Below are positions 1 to 36,338 of a DNA stretch of 64,000 bases, piece after piece. The translations under genes and the position numbers were made by a program. The notes under the pieces are model-generated. The model saw nothing but the letters and a program-made list of their open reading frames with translations. It did no database searches and was not told the origin of the DNA. This stretch comes from Corticium candelabrum. Lineage: Eukaryota > Porifera > Homoscleromorpha > Homosclerophorida > Plakinidae. Position 1 is the first letter of the stretch. Every line of letters starts with the position of its first letter. The stretch lies in assembly GCF_963422355.1 (NCBI RefSeq), contig NC_085089.1, positions 591,001-655,000 of the forward strand, given 5' to 3'.

Positions 1-7174
<7,174 letters not shown>

Positions 7175-7660
7175 TGAATCAGCAAGGCTGACACACTCTA
7201 CGGGCTGTAGTTTTGTTAATGTCATGTTTGCATTATATTTGGATCACATGTGACTTTTATGTACCATTGCCGTGACATTCAAACGAATGGTGCCCCTTTT
7301 AATGCCGTATATACTACTTACTATAGTTACTACAATATACGAAAAGAAATGGACGTACAAATCCCATCACTAGTTTGTCGCAAACGTGGCAGAACTATTA
7401 TATTCTCAAACCGGTCTCACGTATTCATATGTTCATCCAATGATGGCAGAGTTCAGTTATAAGGATAGTTGACTTATTAGAACAATGCCAAGCACAACTT
7501 AATACCTACTATTGTGTATATAATGGAAATAGAACAGTAATAATGGGTATCGCAGCTAGCTAGGTCCTAGTGCCAAATTTGCCATAGAAACCTACGAAAA
7601 GCTTCAAATTTTACATTACTATCATCTATCATCACACACTTGCTCCTCCCAAATCTCCAG
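7175..7660. other. Convergent intergenic region
   Basis: Lies between the stop of the lectin receptor (+) and the stop of CEBPZ (-), so it holds both 3' untranslated regions. No coding sequence or clear repeat is seen. Confidence 0.7.
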
Positions 7661-17596
<9,936 letters not shown>

Positions 17597-18648
17597 GACG
17601 TCCCGGATAACTCGTGACGTGAGTAGTCATGCATGATCGGTTGACTCGCAGGAACTTCCGATGGTCATCAATCAATGAAGAAATGAAGTAGACGTTGCGA
17701 CACGGTCATGGTAACAAATTTATAATTTTGATCGGCTAATACTAGATACGTGCTCTCTAGAGATTCAATGCCATTGACTCTAGCTAGACAAATCAATATT
17801 TAATTAATCGTTATACTCAAAACAAGCATTACGGCAGTCTTCGCTGGCAGAGGTTTATTCGAAAAGCGGTCGAGCTTGGCCTGCATGATTAGTTTAATTT
17901 TTTTCTACTGGATCATGCAATTAATTAATTATTAATTATATGGAACTAACAGAGATCTTTAGACGAAAGCATGATTAATTAAAGGATAGGTACATGTACA
18001 GTCGCTCTTTCACACGTGACCGTTGAAATGTGTGACATTCAAAAATTGTTATCAAATGTAATACACATGTCATCATGTTAAAGTTTAATCAAACATGTTT
18101 CAAATGTTCTTTGAGTAAAAGAATGCTGTCCAACAGAAACAACTAGCATAATTAAATAAACTGCTTTTCGTATTTGCAAGATAGAGTATTATTATTAGTA
18201 CGTAGTAGTATTTCTCTAGTCTTATCGACTGCACAATAGCGTATTTGATAACAATCAAAAAACGAATATAAAACGAAACGTAACATCAACATAGAGATAA
18301 TGCAGCAACTGGCCCACGCGGTCTGTTTGAAGTGGCTAGCTGCAAATAAAAGCGATGGCAGCTGTACTCGATTTTCTTGTAATTTTTGTCTTACGTGTGC
18401 TAGACGTTCGCTCTGAAAGTGAATCGAGACAATGCATTTCTGCTCGACGACTTGTCGAATCCGTATATACACCAATAGTCGATCCATACCCTACAGCGGG
18501 CAATACGAACTTAGACTCGTAATCGTTCGAGTCGATAGTCGTATACGGTTTGCTCGACTGAATGAGTGACTGACGACGACAAACGTTGCGTCCCTCTCCT
18601 GTTTCCACGACGGAATGAACATCTACTAGCACCATCACTTCGTTGTCA
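17597..18648. other. Intergenic region upstream of CEBPZ
   Basis: Contains the CEBPZ promoter and the 3' untranslated region of the matrix-protein gene. AT-rich with TTAATTAATTA runs near 17930. No gene recognised. Confidence 0.6.
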
Positions 18649-20857
18649 TTAGATGGTCCACGTCGAGGAACCGGAGCCTCCACGCAAACGAACGATTTCT
18701 GGTTTCGAATGGTATCGACGTTGCCAACCGTACAACTCGTATCCGTCGTTTGTTAGGACAAAAGTAGAGGCGCGAATGACATATTGTCTGCCAAGAGAAC
18801 TCGTAACGCTGACTTTGAAGAAGTAGAATTTTGGTGTTGCGGTGTCCGTGTCGTGCGGTGATATCGTCTCTGTCGTATGCTGTACGGCGACAAATGAGGA
18901 AACAAACCGTGGAGTAACAAATAAGAAGCGTCTGTCTTCTGTTGAAGAGAGCTGGCACGAGTAAAGAGAATGATAAAGAGGAACCCGGACCGGCGCCGTT
19001 GAAAGAATATAAATAGCTCCGTCTTTGTGGTAACAAATATTCGATTGGTCGTCACTCGTGTCAGAAGGAGAAAGACAGACTGGTCGTGAGCCTGACGTCC
19101 GAACGGCTTTTATGATTGCTTCGTGGTTGCAAGCAAACGAAACGCAGATCTCTTTGTCTTCACTCGTCAGCCATTTCGACGTGGTGGTCATGTAGGGTAC
19201 ATCGTATAGAGTCGTCACCGTCACTCGAATCCCTCCGATAAGATTGCCCACCCTATCTACTGCCCCTACGCGTGCGTAGCATTTCTTCATTTTACGACCG
19301 ACGGCAAATGCCGGTGCATAGTAAGGCAAGACACCGGTGATCGTGTCTCTTTTGTCCCTCACTTTCCTCACTGCCGTCTCATCATTGTAAATTCTCCATT
19401 GCACAGACCAGTCGGGTAATACAAACAGTTCCGGTTGCGGGGTTGTATCGTCTTCAGTACTAGATAGAGGATCGCGAGAAGAGATTAGAATATTTTGCAA
19501 AGGAGAATAAACATAAAAACGAAGAGGTCTCACGATATCAACATATTCGTCTGCCTCGTTCACAGCCGAGAACATGAGAAGGAATAAAGGTTGGACGAGA
19601 CCAGAACTGCCGTCATCGTTTGCATATTCAAATACACCGGGAGTTTCGACTGCTAGAGAAGGACGATGAGCGCTTGCGTATATTACGCGGAAATTCACGA
19701 AACTAGAGCAGATAGATCCGTTCTTGTAGCGAAACGACTCTCGTCCGATGATGAGCGATGTCTCTAGAGCGATCGAGTCGTTCCTTCCGTCAACGGTCGA
19801 CAGATAGATGACCGTCGAAGAGCGACAATCGACTCGTTGAGTGTGAGTTGGTGATATGACGTGAATATGATGAACAACATCGTGGACGAGTGAGAATGGC
19901 AACACTCTCACGGTTGGTGAAAAACAGAGTCTAGAAGAGAGACCTTTACACAAGTCGAATTTTAGTGGCAAATAAGCAAGATTGAATGAAATGTTCCATT
20001 CGTAATGACCGTCTCGTAGATGTCCTGCCGTCATTCCATCAAAACTTTGTACGAGACCGCGCTCTACGCGAGATCCATCATCTTGCCATCTAACCGCAGC
20101 ATACAGAGACGCCTTGCGCTGAACACACTTGGTGCAAGCGCATTCGGATACCTTCGATACTTTAAACGATGATAGCGAATTATGCGGACAAGTGACGTTT
20201 ACAAACGTCCATTTGGAGACTCCGCAACACAAGTCGACGTCGCGACAAGTGGAAACCGTCGCTTTTGCTTTTGCCTTCGTAATGCAATGTAACATAGAAC
20301 ACTGACCGACATTCATACGTCGTGCACCCGTTTCCGTATGGTAACAGTCACGCGGCAACAAAATCCATTTGTCGGTGGGGTTCACGTCACAACTAGATCG
20401 AACGTCGGCTATAGTGTAACACAACACAAGAGAAATAAAATCGTCCATCATTGCTTCGTGTCAACACAAATCAACTTACAATACATGATGACCGACGATT
20501 CCTTCGACACGAAGTCGCTTCCGTCGACTCTACAAGAGTAACTTCCATTTTTAGTTGGAATAATAGAAGACTCTCTTTCTCCTTTAACGAGAAGGCCGTC
20601 ATGAAACCTGCAGATACAACGTCATATATACAACTTGAATAGAGGGATCGGTATCGTCTACATACCACTCGTAGCGCAGAGATGACCGTAAGTTAGTACG
20701 TGAATTGACGATATTGCAGCACAACCCAAACGTCATGCCCGCCACAGATGCAAGTGCATTTGGTGTCGTGACGACAACGTAAGTGTCTAAGAACGAAAAA
20801 CCCAATAAAACGTTAGCGTGACCGATAGACAAATGGAAGAAAACGAGAATTGTATCC

Positions 20858-20915
<58 letters not shown>

Positions 20916-23900
20916 ACTACAAGAGCCGTTCTTCTGTTGAAGAGTAGAGTGAGAACAATTATTATCGCTATAGGTGGAAGAAATTCGGTGATTTAGAGCA
21001 AATAGCGTGCTGGCAGCATTGACGCCAAAGTGTGTTACCGGTTGTTGGTGCATCTGTCGGTCCAAACGGCTGCTCCTCGTGAAAATTGTTGATTGCTTTG
21101 GTGCGAGCACGAACAGTCGCTTTTGTAGATACATTTATCGTTGTACCAGACCGTTCCTTCGGGACAGTAACATCCTGAATAAAAACCAAAGCAGCAAGAA
21201 TAACGAAAAACAGTAACGGGAGGAAAGTCATATTATGTTTCTATACCTAGAGAAGGAGATTGAGGGCATTGCGACACTCTTTTGTTTGTGAATCCGCTCT
21301 TGCTGCTCTGGTCGGGGCAAGTCGCTTGCTCTAGTGGTTTGCATTCTGATATTGTCTTCAACGTAGCGAGACCACATGCGCTATCTACAGCAACAAGAAA
21401 TGAGAGAAACGAGCATTAGATATTGATGAGTAACCATCACATCCAGTTAACATACAACAAGCCTCTCTCTCGTTCCAGACTAGTTCGATTCCCAACTGCG
21501 AACACAAGGCGACGTAGCTCGCGTAAGCACCACACGAACAGTCCGATTTGGTCATCTGCTGCGAACACTTGCAAACGAGGCGACGACAACGTTGATAAAA
21601 CTCGAGAGGATGTATAACGTCGTGACAAGGAACGAATCGATCATCATACAATAAAGGAGAGCAATAGTCGTCGTCTTCACTCTCGTTTCCTCGACTACAA
21701 GAACTCTCTTGTAATGCGCGTGTACTACACACAGACAGGCCGACGGCCTTTGTCCGTAACCTTGCACGTTGAGTGTCACCAGTGGCAGATCTGCTAGTTC
21801 TGTTACAAACTCGGAAATCGCCGACTCCGTCAATTGTGCAAAGACCGCTCGCCATGCGTCTAAATTGCTGCCCGACTTCGACGTTAATGCGACTGCGTCC
21901 GTCGTACCGTACAGTCAAATCGTCGGTTTGAAATGTAATAAATAGGCCGTCAAACGTGATGTTAACACCGCCCTTGGAATAATCGGGGCTGACGACCTTT
22001 CTCTTACGTTTAGCGATGATAGTAACGACATAGCCATCCAATATATATTCCGACTTTTGATTGGCAAGAAAGATTTGAACTTCTTTAGCGCACGTCTCGG
22101 CTTGAGACGAATGACATCTCTTTGTAACGTACTGCACACTGAATGTCGGCTTTTTCTGATTACTGCAGTCTATAGCGAGAATGTTGGCAGGACAGTCACT
22201 TTGCAGCGAATAATTTTGACCCGAAAACGTTACCACATGTAGATGGCCCCAACTGTAGCAAATGCCTAGAGAGAGAGAGAGCACGAGCACAAGTCACACT
22301 TAGACGACTTAGCCATCTCGCACAAAATATGTCTAACTGGGACATTGTTGTGAGCCGCAATGCCGTTTCTCTATTGTTTGTCCGCGACACGGCGGTCTCG
22401 TACATCTTCTCTGTCTCACCGAGATGGCCTGTTGACCGCAAGTAGCGCTACATCGACTCCACGACGACCAGAACGTCCATCCGTCGACATCTGTATTTAC
22501 GTTAAATCACAGCAATGTCACACGCATCTTACTTTATTATTATTGTTAGTGAACGATTTACCATTAACTGTGACAATTGCGGATGTACGTATCGTGCCGT
22601 TTGTGTTATGCACACGGCATTCGTATACGCCACTCTTGCTCTGATCGATACCTTTAATCACCAGTTTGAGTCGTTTCTTTCCTATCCTATTGACAATTTC
22701 GACGACTCGTGTGCCATTATGCAGCCACTCGACTTGACACGGATACGGATCTCCCGTCGCTGCACACTGCAAGCGTGCCGTACCACCGCTCACTACCGTC
22801 ACATCCTTCGGTTTGGAGAGAAATCTCAACTGTCCCGAATCGGACGCTGCATGCACACAAACTCCTTCAGTAAACACAAGACATATTGCAATAGAGACTC
22901 TACTCGATACTTACAGACAACTGTCACTTGTGTACACAGTCTGGACGACCCCGCAACACTGGATGCATTACAGCAATAGTGTCCGCTGTAGTTGTGTTGC
23001 AATTCGACAATCTTTAGACGAAACACCGATTTCTTACTGATCTCTTTCAATACAAAATTGTTATCGTCGGCCATTAGAGCTCTCCCATTGACACTCCACT
23101 CCATCGTGGCTTGTGGCACGTGATCACTGTACAACTCACAGTTGATCGTAACGTCTGGCGAATGCTCTGGGAAAATTTGCGGGAGCGTGATCGACTTGAC
23201 TCTCGGCGGTACTGCAAAGGGCGGGTCGATTTTTACAAGCATGCGCATGCAATTAGTCAGTCAGACTCACCGGCTAATTTTACTTCTATTCGAGCTTTAG
23301 TGCTACCGACTGAGTTTACAGCCGTGCAGATGTACACGCCGACGCCGTTATTGACGTCTAGAGCACGAATGACTACCTGTGCTCGACCGTTTCCGTCGTG
23401 GATGTTGCCATTGGGATCTCGTAGAGTGACTTTGGTCGTCTGAAGGTTTTCGGTCGTTTGACATTGTACGACAAAGAGAGAACCTCTACGACCGTACAGG
23501 AGTTGATTGGATCCGTTCAGAATAGCTGTAGCAAACGACAAGTGATACACATCGAGTGAGACTTTGACAACAAAGTTAGCCGTGCACTTACGCGGACTAC
23601 ACTTTAACGAGCCGGACGTGCACGTACTAAACAAAAAAAAACTTTTTACAACATAAAAGTTTGTAATCTAGCGTCACCTCTTACCAATTTCTTTCTTGTT
23701 CTTCTATTGACACTCCGTGCTTGATGAGTCCTCTTTCTGTCTGACAAGGACAGAAGAATGGCGGTATGCATCTCGATTTTTCCAGGTCACCACTCAATAG
23801 TGTCCACTGATACTTGCAGTGGCAACCGCTCGTATATTTTTCCGCCGGGCATTTTGAAGGGAGCATTCCATTGACGTAGTCTTTGCACGTGATCGAACAG

Positions 23901-26450
23901 CCCCAATCCTTGTATTCTTTCCTGTCGCCGCACGGTACGTCTGCAGACGATCAAACACGTGTGCTTTAATAACTACGAATACGGTCTTTATTGTGCATGT
24001 TCGACTTACGACAGAAACCCTCGTTTCTCCAACTGACGGATACGTTGGCTTTTTCGCACGCCACGGCTAACTCGGAGAGAGCTTTACACAAACATTCTTG
24101 CCTGTGAGAATTCGGACAACGGCACATGCGGTTCTGACATCTGTTGGCCAGTCTGTTAAATTCGTTTCTGGTGAGACTTGCCTTGCACGTCATAAATTCT
24201 TTACTATTGAAGCTCTTGCCGCAAGTTAGTTGAGCTATTCGTACCGCATTACTCGGACCGTGCGCGTTACAACCGTTGCAGTGCCAAGATTTGTACTTGA
24301 AAGTTTCATTAGCAGTAGACGTAGACGTCTGACCGTGTCGTGTCGGTCTGTTTGGTAAATTCGATAAGGTCGGTCCTGCATCCGACGCTATGAGCCTTTC
24401 GACGCGTTGACTGGATCCACAGAGGCCACACGTCCGTCCAACAAACGAATCGGTAAGCAGAACGACGGTCACGTGGCTCGTCGAGCCATTGTAACACACG
24501 TCGTATCCTTTTTTCACGCCAACCATTCGAACACCACAAGTATCGAGAACTATTATCAGTTTGTACTTGATTCCGGTAGGCCTAGCGACGGTAGGAAAGA
24601 AATCCGTCGGTTTACCGTTGACGTAGACGTGATGATCCTTGGTGACGAGCACTCGACCGATATCGGAGTCATCGATGACTACACTGACGATGCACTGCAG
24701 AGTTCCACCCGTGCATTCTTCCCAAACGGCCGATATACGCAATTTCTCGTTGCCACCGCCGCAGTCCTCGACGAGCACGTGAGCACAGTCCGGCCTGAAG
24801 TCGATGCCGTTGCCGCTAAATCGAGTGACGGTACCATCGCGCGATGCTAGGCACGTCACGTCACCGGTAGACTGAACGGAAAGAGGAAGAAAGGTTGGAG
24901 GATCTACACGCATTATCGGCAATTAAACCGGCAAAATTCGTGAAGCCTTAAAGCTCGATGTAGAAACATGTAAATGTAAGTAGTGGTAATCGCCATGCAT
25001 CAGTTTAGTTTACATGACGCGTGAGTTTAGTATGCATAGTGCTACAGAATGACTCACCTCGACATTTCCATTTGTGACTACAGAAACGTGCCTGTAATCG
25101 ATCTCCTTCGCAATCGAGAACGAATGACCGTTGTCTCAGCACGTGCTGCGTCGGTGGACGACACAGTCGTTCACGTGAATTTCTACCGAGACCGCAACTC
25201 ACGCTGCACGTCGACCAGTTGCTCCACTGCGTCCATACGCCGACTTCAGACGCCGCCCCCGTCGATTCGTTAGGACTCGTCGGTTTGACCGGCTCTGGTA
25301 ACTGGCGAGTCGACAACTTGCGGTTTCTCTAAACAGCATACAAACATGGCATTAAAAGGTCACTAAACACAATATGCACGCTCATTACTTCGGCCCATAG
25401 GGACGTGCATAAGACATCCAGTTCTGGACGTAGTCTAGTAGTCAGAGTACCCTGAAATGACACGTAAGCTTAATTAATTGACTCACACGACAAGTGCAGT
25501 GTGTCTACTCTAGCTATTTAGTCATTCAATAATTGCAAACATACCGTCTGTAGGACTCGCTCGGAAACCTCCAGCAGTTGCATTGCAAAGTATCTTTTTA
25601 CATTCGGTCTTCTCAAATGAATCTCTTTACTAGCGAGCTCTCTGCAGTCTAGGGATATGGTAAGAGCTCGTTTGGAAGATTGGACATAAATAGTCACTTC
25701 TTGTTGCATTTGCATCTTATCGAGTTCGAGTGTAATAGTTGGTTCGTTTACTTGACTGCCATTTCTTGATAAGTATTTAATATCGAGATCTAAAGAGTGA
25801 CCGACTGCTCGAGCTTCTACAATCACCCAACATTTAAAAAAGTGACGACTCGGTGCGTGTCCGAGCAATAGTAAAGCCACAGCCATGTCTGTGACGGTAG
25901 ACACTGGAAACGTGAGCACGACATCTGGAGTGAGATTGTACGTTTGACGAGGAAACATCTGCAGCAACAACGTGTTGTCCTCCTCGTACGAGCTGACAAG
26001 CAGCGACAAGTGCTTTCTGTCCTTCGACAATCCTACAAACAAGTGGACAGCAATCAGACATTCCTAATCGCTTGACAACAAGCAGATTATATGCAGCTCA
26101 ATGCATTTTCAGCGGGTAAATCGTACAGAGTGATTATTCACGTGCATAAACACGTGGTTATGCAAGAACTCTCTTCACACAGTAAGGTCGAATAATGTCA
26201 CTAAGTAAGACTCGTCTGCAGTCAGGCTATAGTTTACATAGCGGTCGCGCCGACTGTTACAAGTCACTGGTGCATTCTCGACCTTTATGTAGTGCGTAGG
26301 ACGACCGCGGCGTCTTGTTTACTGGCTCCACTCTAAATTGACCACCTGCATGCAAACAGGCTCACCTTTCTCCTCTCTTCCTGAGACACACGAGTAAAGC
26401 AACAATGTCGTCAGCAACAGCAAGACGGCACTCCTGGTCGTCGACATCAT
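18649..26450 (-). CDS. Secreted LamG/TSP1/vWD/TIL/Ig mosaic matrix protein, CILP-like C-terminus
   Basis: A large secreted, cysteine-rich protein. Exon 1 (26450-26366) encodes a signal peptide with the core AVLLLLTTLLLYSCVSG. The domains follow in order: a laminin-G/TSPN-like domain (about 26032-25550); TSP1 with WTQWSNWSTCSVSCG (about 25300); a vWD domain with RTCGLCG and a C8 region (24910-24010); a TIL-like cysteine module with CIPPFFCPC (about 23940-23690); Ig domains (about 23600-23259, 23250-22915, 22880-22540); a second TSP1 with DGWTFWSSWSRCSATCG (about 22490-22350); a second vWD plus C8 (22266-21430); a second TIL-like module with CYCPEG (21176-21039); and a fourth Ig split over 20786-20663 and 20609-20480. 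A final exon of nearly 600 codons (20432-18649) starts with a CCGV...ECACTKC cysteine block resembling the post-Ig part of cartilage intermediate layer protein. No membrane helix is seen after the signal peptide. Role inferred: extracellular matrix. CILP or SCO-spondin kinship is tentative. Confidence 0.82.
20858..20911. repeat. (TA)n microsatellite
   Basis: Perfect TA array in the intron just after the second TIL-like module of the matrix gene. Confidence 0.97.
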
Positions 26451-27782
26451 TTCCTTCGGCTCACAAGTGAAATTGATCGTAAACAGCAAGTATGAGTGAC
26501 GGTATAGCTTCAGAAGCACGAGCGAACGATAGACTAAGAAACAACAATGTAATGGAAAGCAGCCGTACACAGCATCCGCAAACAAGCACAAAGCCGCACC
26601 GAATTATGCAAAGAAAGATGGGGGCGGCTAGATCTTGAGGCATCTCAACACACATGCACTTACGTAGACAGACGGACAGCAGACCAACACAAAGTGACAA
26701 ACGAAGGTCGGTGACTTGAGAGGCATCACACACCCACAAATGCAGCTTGACTCGATCAGACGGATCGACAAGAGCGAGCAATCAATTTAGAATCAGTGAT
26801 CATGAGACCAGGGAACGTCTGGCGTTATTAACTCGATGCTTACCAAGCAAACAGATGGTCAACTTTCAGCTTGTGCCTCTGATCTCTGGCTCTCGATGAG
26901 CGCGACTGCACGTTGACAGGACGCTCTTACTGTACATACACGTATAATACCGCCCACTACCATTGGCTCTACAATAAAATTAACAAACAAAGATAACAAC
27001 TCTCCTCGCTTGCTACAGGCTTCTGTGTACACCTCGATATAGTTTAGTTCTAAAATAGAATCTAACAATATGTAGAGAAAGCGGACGTGCGTCAGAAAGA
27101 CCGTCAAGTTGCTCTAATGAATATAAAGTCACCGGACAGCCACGGTCGAGCGTATTACCAAATCGACGATACGGTAATCAGAGAAGCTCGATCATTTGCA
27201 GCAATTAGAATAAACGCCAACAAAGATAATCCAGTTTGTGGAGTGCGGCCACATACAAGGTCGTCACGTGAGCAGCGAGATCACAGATTGTCCAGACACG
27301 ACTTCTCTTGAACCTCCGAGTTACCTAGGGTAACATGAAACCGACAGCGGAGGCGAAGAGTCATTAAATAATTCAGAATGAGCTTAACTTCCTCCCAGAT
27401 TTTGCATAACAGTTATATACAAACAGATGCATTAATTAACCTAAGAGACTGTAGCGTATGCCTCGTGGTATGTCTCAAGTGCAGAGATATCTTTTCTCTT
27501 GCGGCCAACGAGCATGGATATGGATGAGACAACACAAACGACAGAAACCGCTCTTACAACGTTTTCCACTGCTTGTGAGCACAAGGCGCAAGCCAGCCAC
27601 TGCCAAGTGTCTATTCCAGCAAATGGTGGACTATGAATATTCAATACTAACTAATCAATTAGTTATGCAAAAGATGTTGCCTGCAAATGACTCAGTGATA
27701 TAGTTATAAAAATTTAGCTACAAGTTGACAGCCAGCTGCAGTACAAATAAAAGATTGCCAATTAAGCGCATGATTGTTTGCA
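26451..27782. other. Intergenic region
   Basis: Between the start of the matrix gene and the 3' end of the FERM-SH2 kinase gene, both on the minus strand. It must hold the matrix-gene promoter. Only short non-conserved open frames are seen, and no repeat family is recognised. Confidence 0.6.
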
Positions 27783-33502
<5,720 letters not shown>

Positions 33503-35694
33503 TCTGCTCACAACTGTATAGATCAGTGCAATTGAGAAGACTGGAAAATTTTTGGGAACGGTTGCAAAACAACGAAGTGATCAGTAAGAAAGAACTACGT
33601 CTAGAATTTGAAGCAGGACGTCCGCCATCTCGCAGGCGTTCTGGATCACGTGCACAAGACCGCCCTTTTCATCCACGTGACATCTATGGACTCGACGACT
33701 TGTGTGTGTGTTTTCTAAGCTCGTGCCAAACGAGATCATGAATGTAATGATGATTCTCTAGTGGCTGCACACAAGAGCAAGACTTCCCACTCTCGACATC
33801 TAGCTAGCTAGGCAAGAATTGCAAAAATTTAGTTACAGAAAAGATAATATTAGAAGTTGACGGGCATTGTGCCTGCACATTGCGTTGCCGTTTGTGCACA
33901 ACGGCTGTACTTGGATGACAGTTAAGTTCGTAATAAACTGTTAGCTAGCAAATCTTGAGAATGTCGAGAGAGCGTTGATAAGTGGAGTGTTCTGTATACC
34001 TTTTTTGTGAATTCAAATGTGATCTTTCTAAAGATAACTCTGGTAATAATACATTTTGGCTTAGATAATTTGTTCTAATAGTAACTATTGATCATGATTT
34101 CTGACTTCAGATTAAGTATGAGTAAATAAATAACCCTGGTTTTCAATTTATTGATTATAGAAGATACGATACATTAACGTATGTGCATTACAAAACTTTA
34201 TACACTAGATAGACTATTATCTGTCAGAATAAAATAATTTCATATTTTTATCACAATTTACCGTTTCTTCTTGTGTGGCCACTGTAGAGCATTGTGTAAT
34301 TATTAGATGTATGGTGCTCAACCAGATCAGTCTGGTTCACCAGCAAGCAAATTCAGGTTTACAGGTGCTTAGGCCAGATACCTCTGCAACTGTGCAGCAA
34401 ATTGACGGGCCGTGAGCGAGATCGGGTGTGTGAGATATCACACTCCCGCATCATCAATCTGCATGAGGGAACTAGAACGATACAGAGGCCATACAAAGGT
34501 GATCGTCGACTCGATCTTTCGTACCAGTACCCTTCGACCACCTGTATTGATGCCTAGAGCATCAGTCTGTCCACGAGATAGTGTGTATAGACAGGAGCTT
34601 CCTGGTCAGCCAATCAAGCTACTGCAGGTCCGTTGTCTTCCAATGAACGGACACAGGAATCGTAAGCTAGAATTGGCAGTGCAAACCCACTAATGGCAAA
34701 AACGTTGTTGTGACCTTCCTACATACGACTTAGTCCGGAAAGCATCACTCTACGAAAGTAACTACTCGTTGACCGAGTGCCTCCTACACAGTGGTGTGCT
34801 CGATACCGCTACTCTCGTCTATGCCCACATACTTGTACAGAAGACTTGACCGTTTCCAGACAGTTACTAATTGATGGTGTTCGTTTTTCCTTACCGACAC
34901 GGCGGTCACCTCATATTAGTGTGCAAACAGTTACCCCTCACAAGGCTCGCACGAGTACATAAACTCTTTTTCCAACAGAACTGTGTTGTGGTATGGGACT
35001 ACTGTAGTCTAGTCTTGTCCTGGTGATTACTATTGCACTGTGAGGTAGCATTAAATGAAACCGATAAACAAAGAAGTTGATACTACAACAGCCAGAGCGA
35101 AATTCTTAGGTTCACAGTACGAGTCCAGCCTGGTACGAGTCCAATTAGCCCCACACTTCCATATTGAGCAACGGTCTCTGCACTAATGCCAATAGATAAG
35201 ACCACCTACTACTAGTTTACAAGTAAACAGCAGCCGCGGACATGTAAAAGTGAATGTCCCCATTCACACCTGAACGATTAGCATATCGAAAGTCTAAATA
35301 ACAAGTGACGTGTTGACTCAAGAAACAATTGCGTTATCTCACAAGCAAATCGATCCGCATACACTGTCAACAACAAGAGGCAACGGCATCTAAGTTAACG
35401 AGTCTAGTTAATCTAGACAGTATCTGCGTTAGCATTTACCGGTGGCCCTACAGTTTCTTCTATCACACCGTAGACACTGTATCCACCTCGGTGAGAACTC
35501 AAATTGAAACTAGCTGACGCAAGTCAACTATTCACTGCTGTCACATGATGATATCCCACGTTTTCCTGTTTGACCTTTTGAAATTCCCCTTACGCCTGCT
35601 CAAGACTGCTACAAGAGCCCAGTTTTGTTGCACTATAGTCACTTCATCTCTCTCTCTCAGTAGGAACGCTAGGACTTTGGTGCGACTAAGGATC
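33503..35694. other. Divergent intergenic region
   Basis: Between the oppositely oriented kinase gene (-) and the PKD-like gene (+), so it should contain both promoters. It is AT-rich at 33950-34260. An open frame at 34412-34693 (+) has no recognisable similarity. Nothing else is supported. Confidence 0.6.
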
Positions 35695-36338
35695 ATGACG
35701 ACTACTTGGTTCATTGTTGTCGCCGTCTGCATCGCGACGACTACCGCAGGCGAGCCCGGTTGTTATGCACCAGACTATTGCAACGACCTCATAAACGTGA
35801 CTATGACTTCACAACGAGAGGCGCTAGCAAACTCTACTCAATGCTCGCGTAAGAAAAGCAAATTGGTCGTGAGTGGTAGCGCACTGGCTACAACTCTTCA
35901 CCTCTCTGTGATCCACAGCCTCCGGTCCATGCGGACACACCTGCTGTCCGATCATTGTCAAGCCAAGTTGTATAAGTCCTCCGAACGTGTCGTCGGTTAT
36001 TGAATCATATAGCGGATATCGTGCAAACGCAGCCATCATTACCGCCTGGGGAAACTGCCCCACCAAAAACGGTTTCTTGTAAGCACAAAACAGCTTTCTT
36101 GTTCACCTAGACGAACATTAGGTTTCTTGTTGTGTGCAGTTGGTGGGTGGACTGGGGTGACGGCACCAAATCCTACGGCGACAGAGACGTACAGGGACCG
36201 TATCAAGAAGTACACACATACTACGGCGGCTGCTACCGCAGCTACCTCGTCGTGGCGGCGTACTGCGCCATTCCACACACTGCCTCTCAACATCCGTGCT
36301 GTGACTACTATTGCAGACGTATCGATGTACATGCTTGA
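35695..36338 (+). CDS. Small secreted cysteine-rich PKD-like protein
   Basis: Three exons: 35695-35848, 35919-36078 and 36140-36338, joined in phase with GT...AG borders to give 170 residues. The start was chosen because it gives a signal peptide (TTTWFIVVAVCIATTTAG); an in-frame ATG at 35545 would bury it. A cysteine cluster with GPCGHTCCP follows. The rest resembles a PKD-type beta sandwich: WWVDWGDGT (PKD hallmark WGDG) near residue 106, then EVHTYYGGCYRSYLVVAAYC (the HTY...G.Y.V...A pattern), and a final CCDYYCRR motif. One NST glycosylation site is present. Binding partner unknown. It is oriented opposite to all its neighbours. Confidence 0.7.

Noticed and set aside
22515..22979. Plus-strand frames of 94-154 residues opposite the matrix gene (also 24407-24850)
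   Set aside because: They lie antisense to clear Ig and vWD exons and show no domain; they are shadows of the real coding strand.
34412..34693. 93-residue plus-strand frame in the gap after the kinase gene
   Set aside because: No recognisable domain, no splice partners, and composition like non-coding DNA. Not called a gene.
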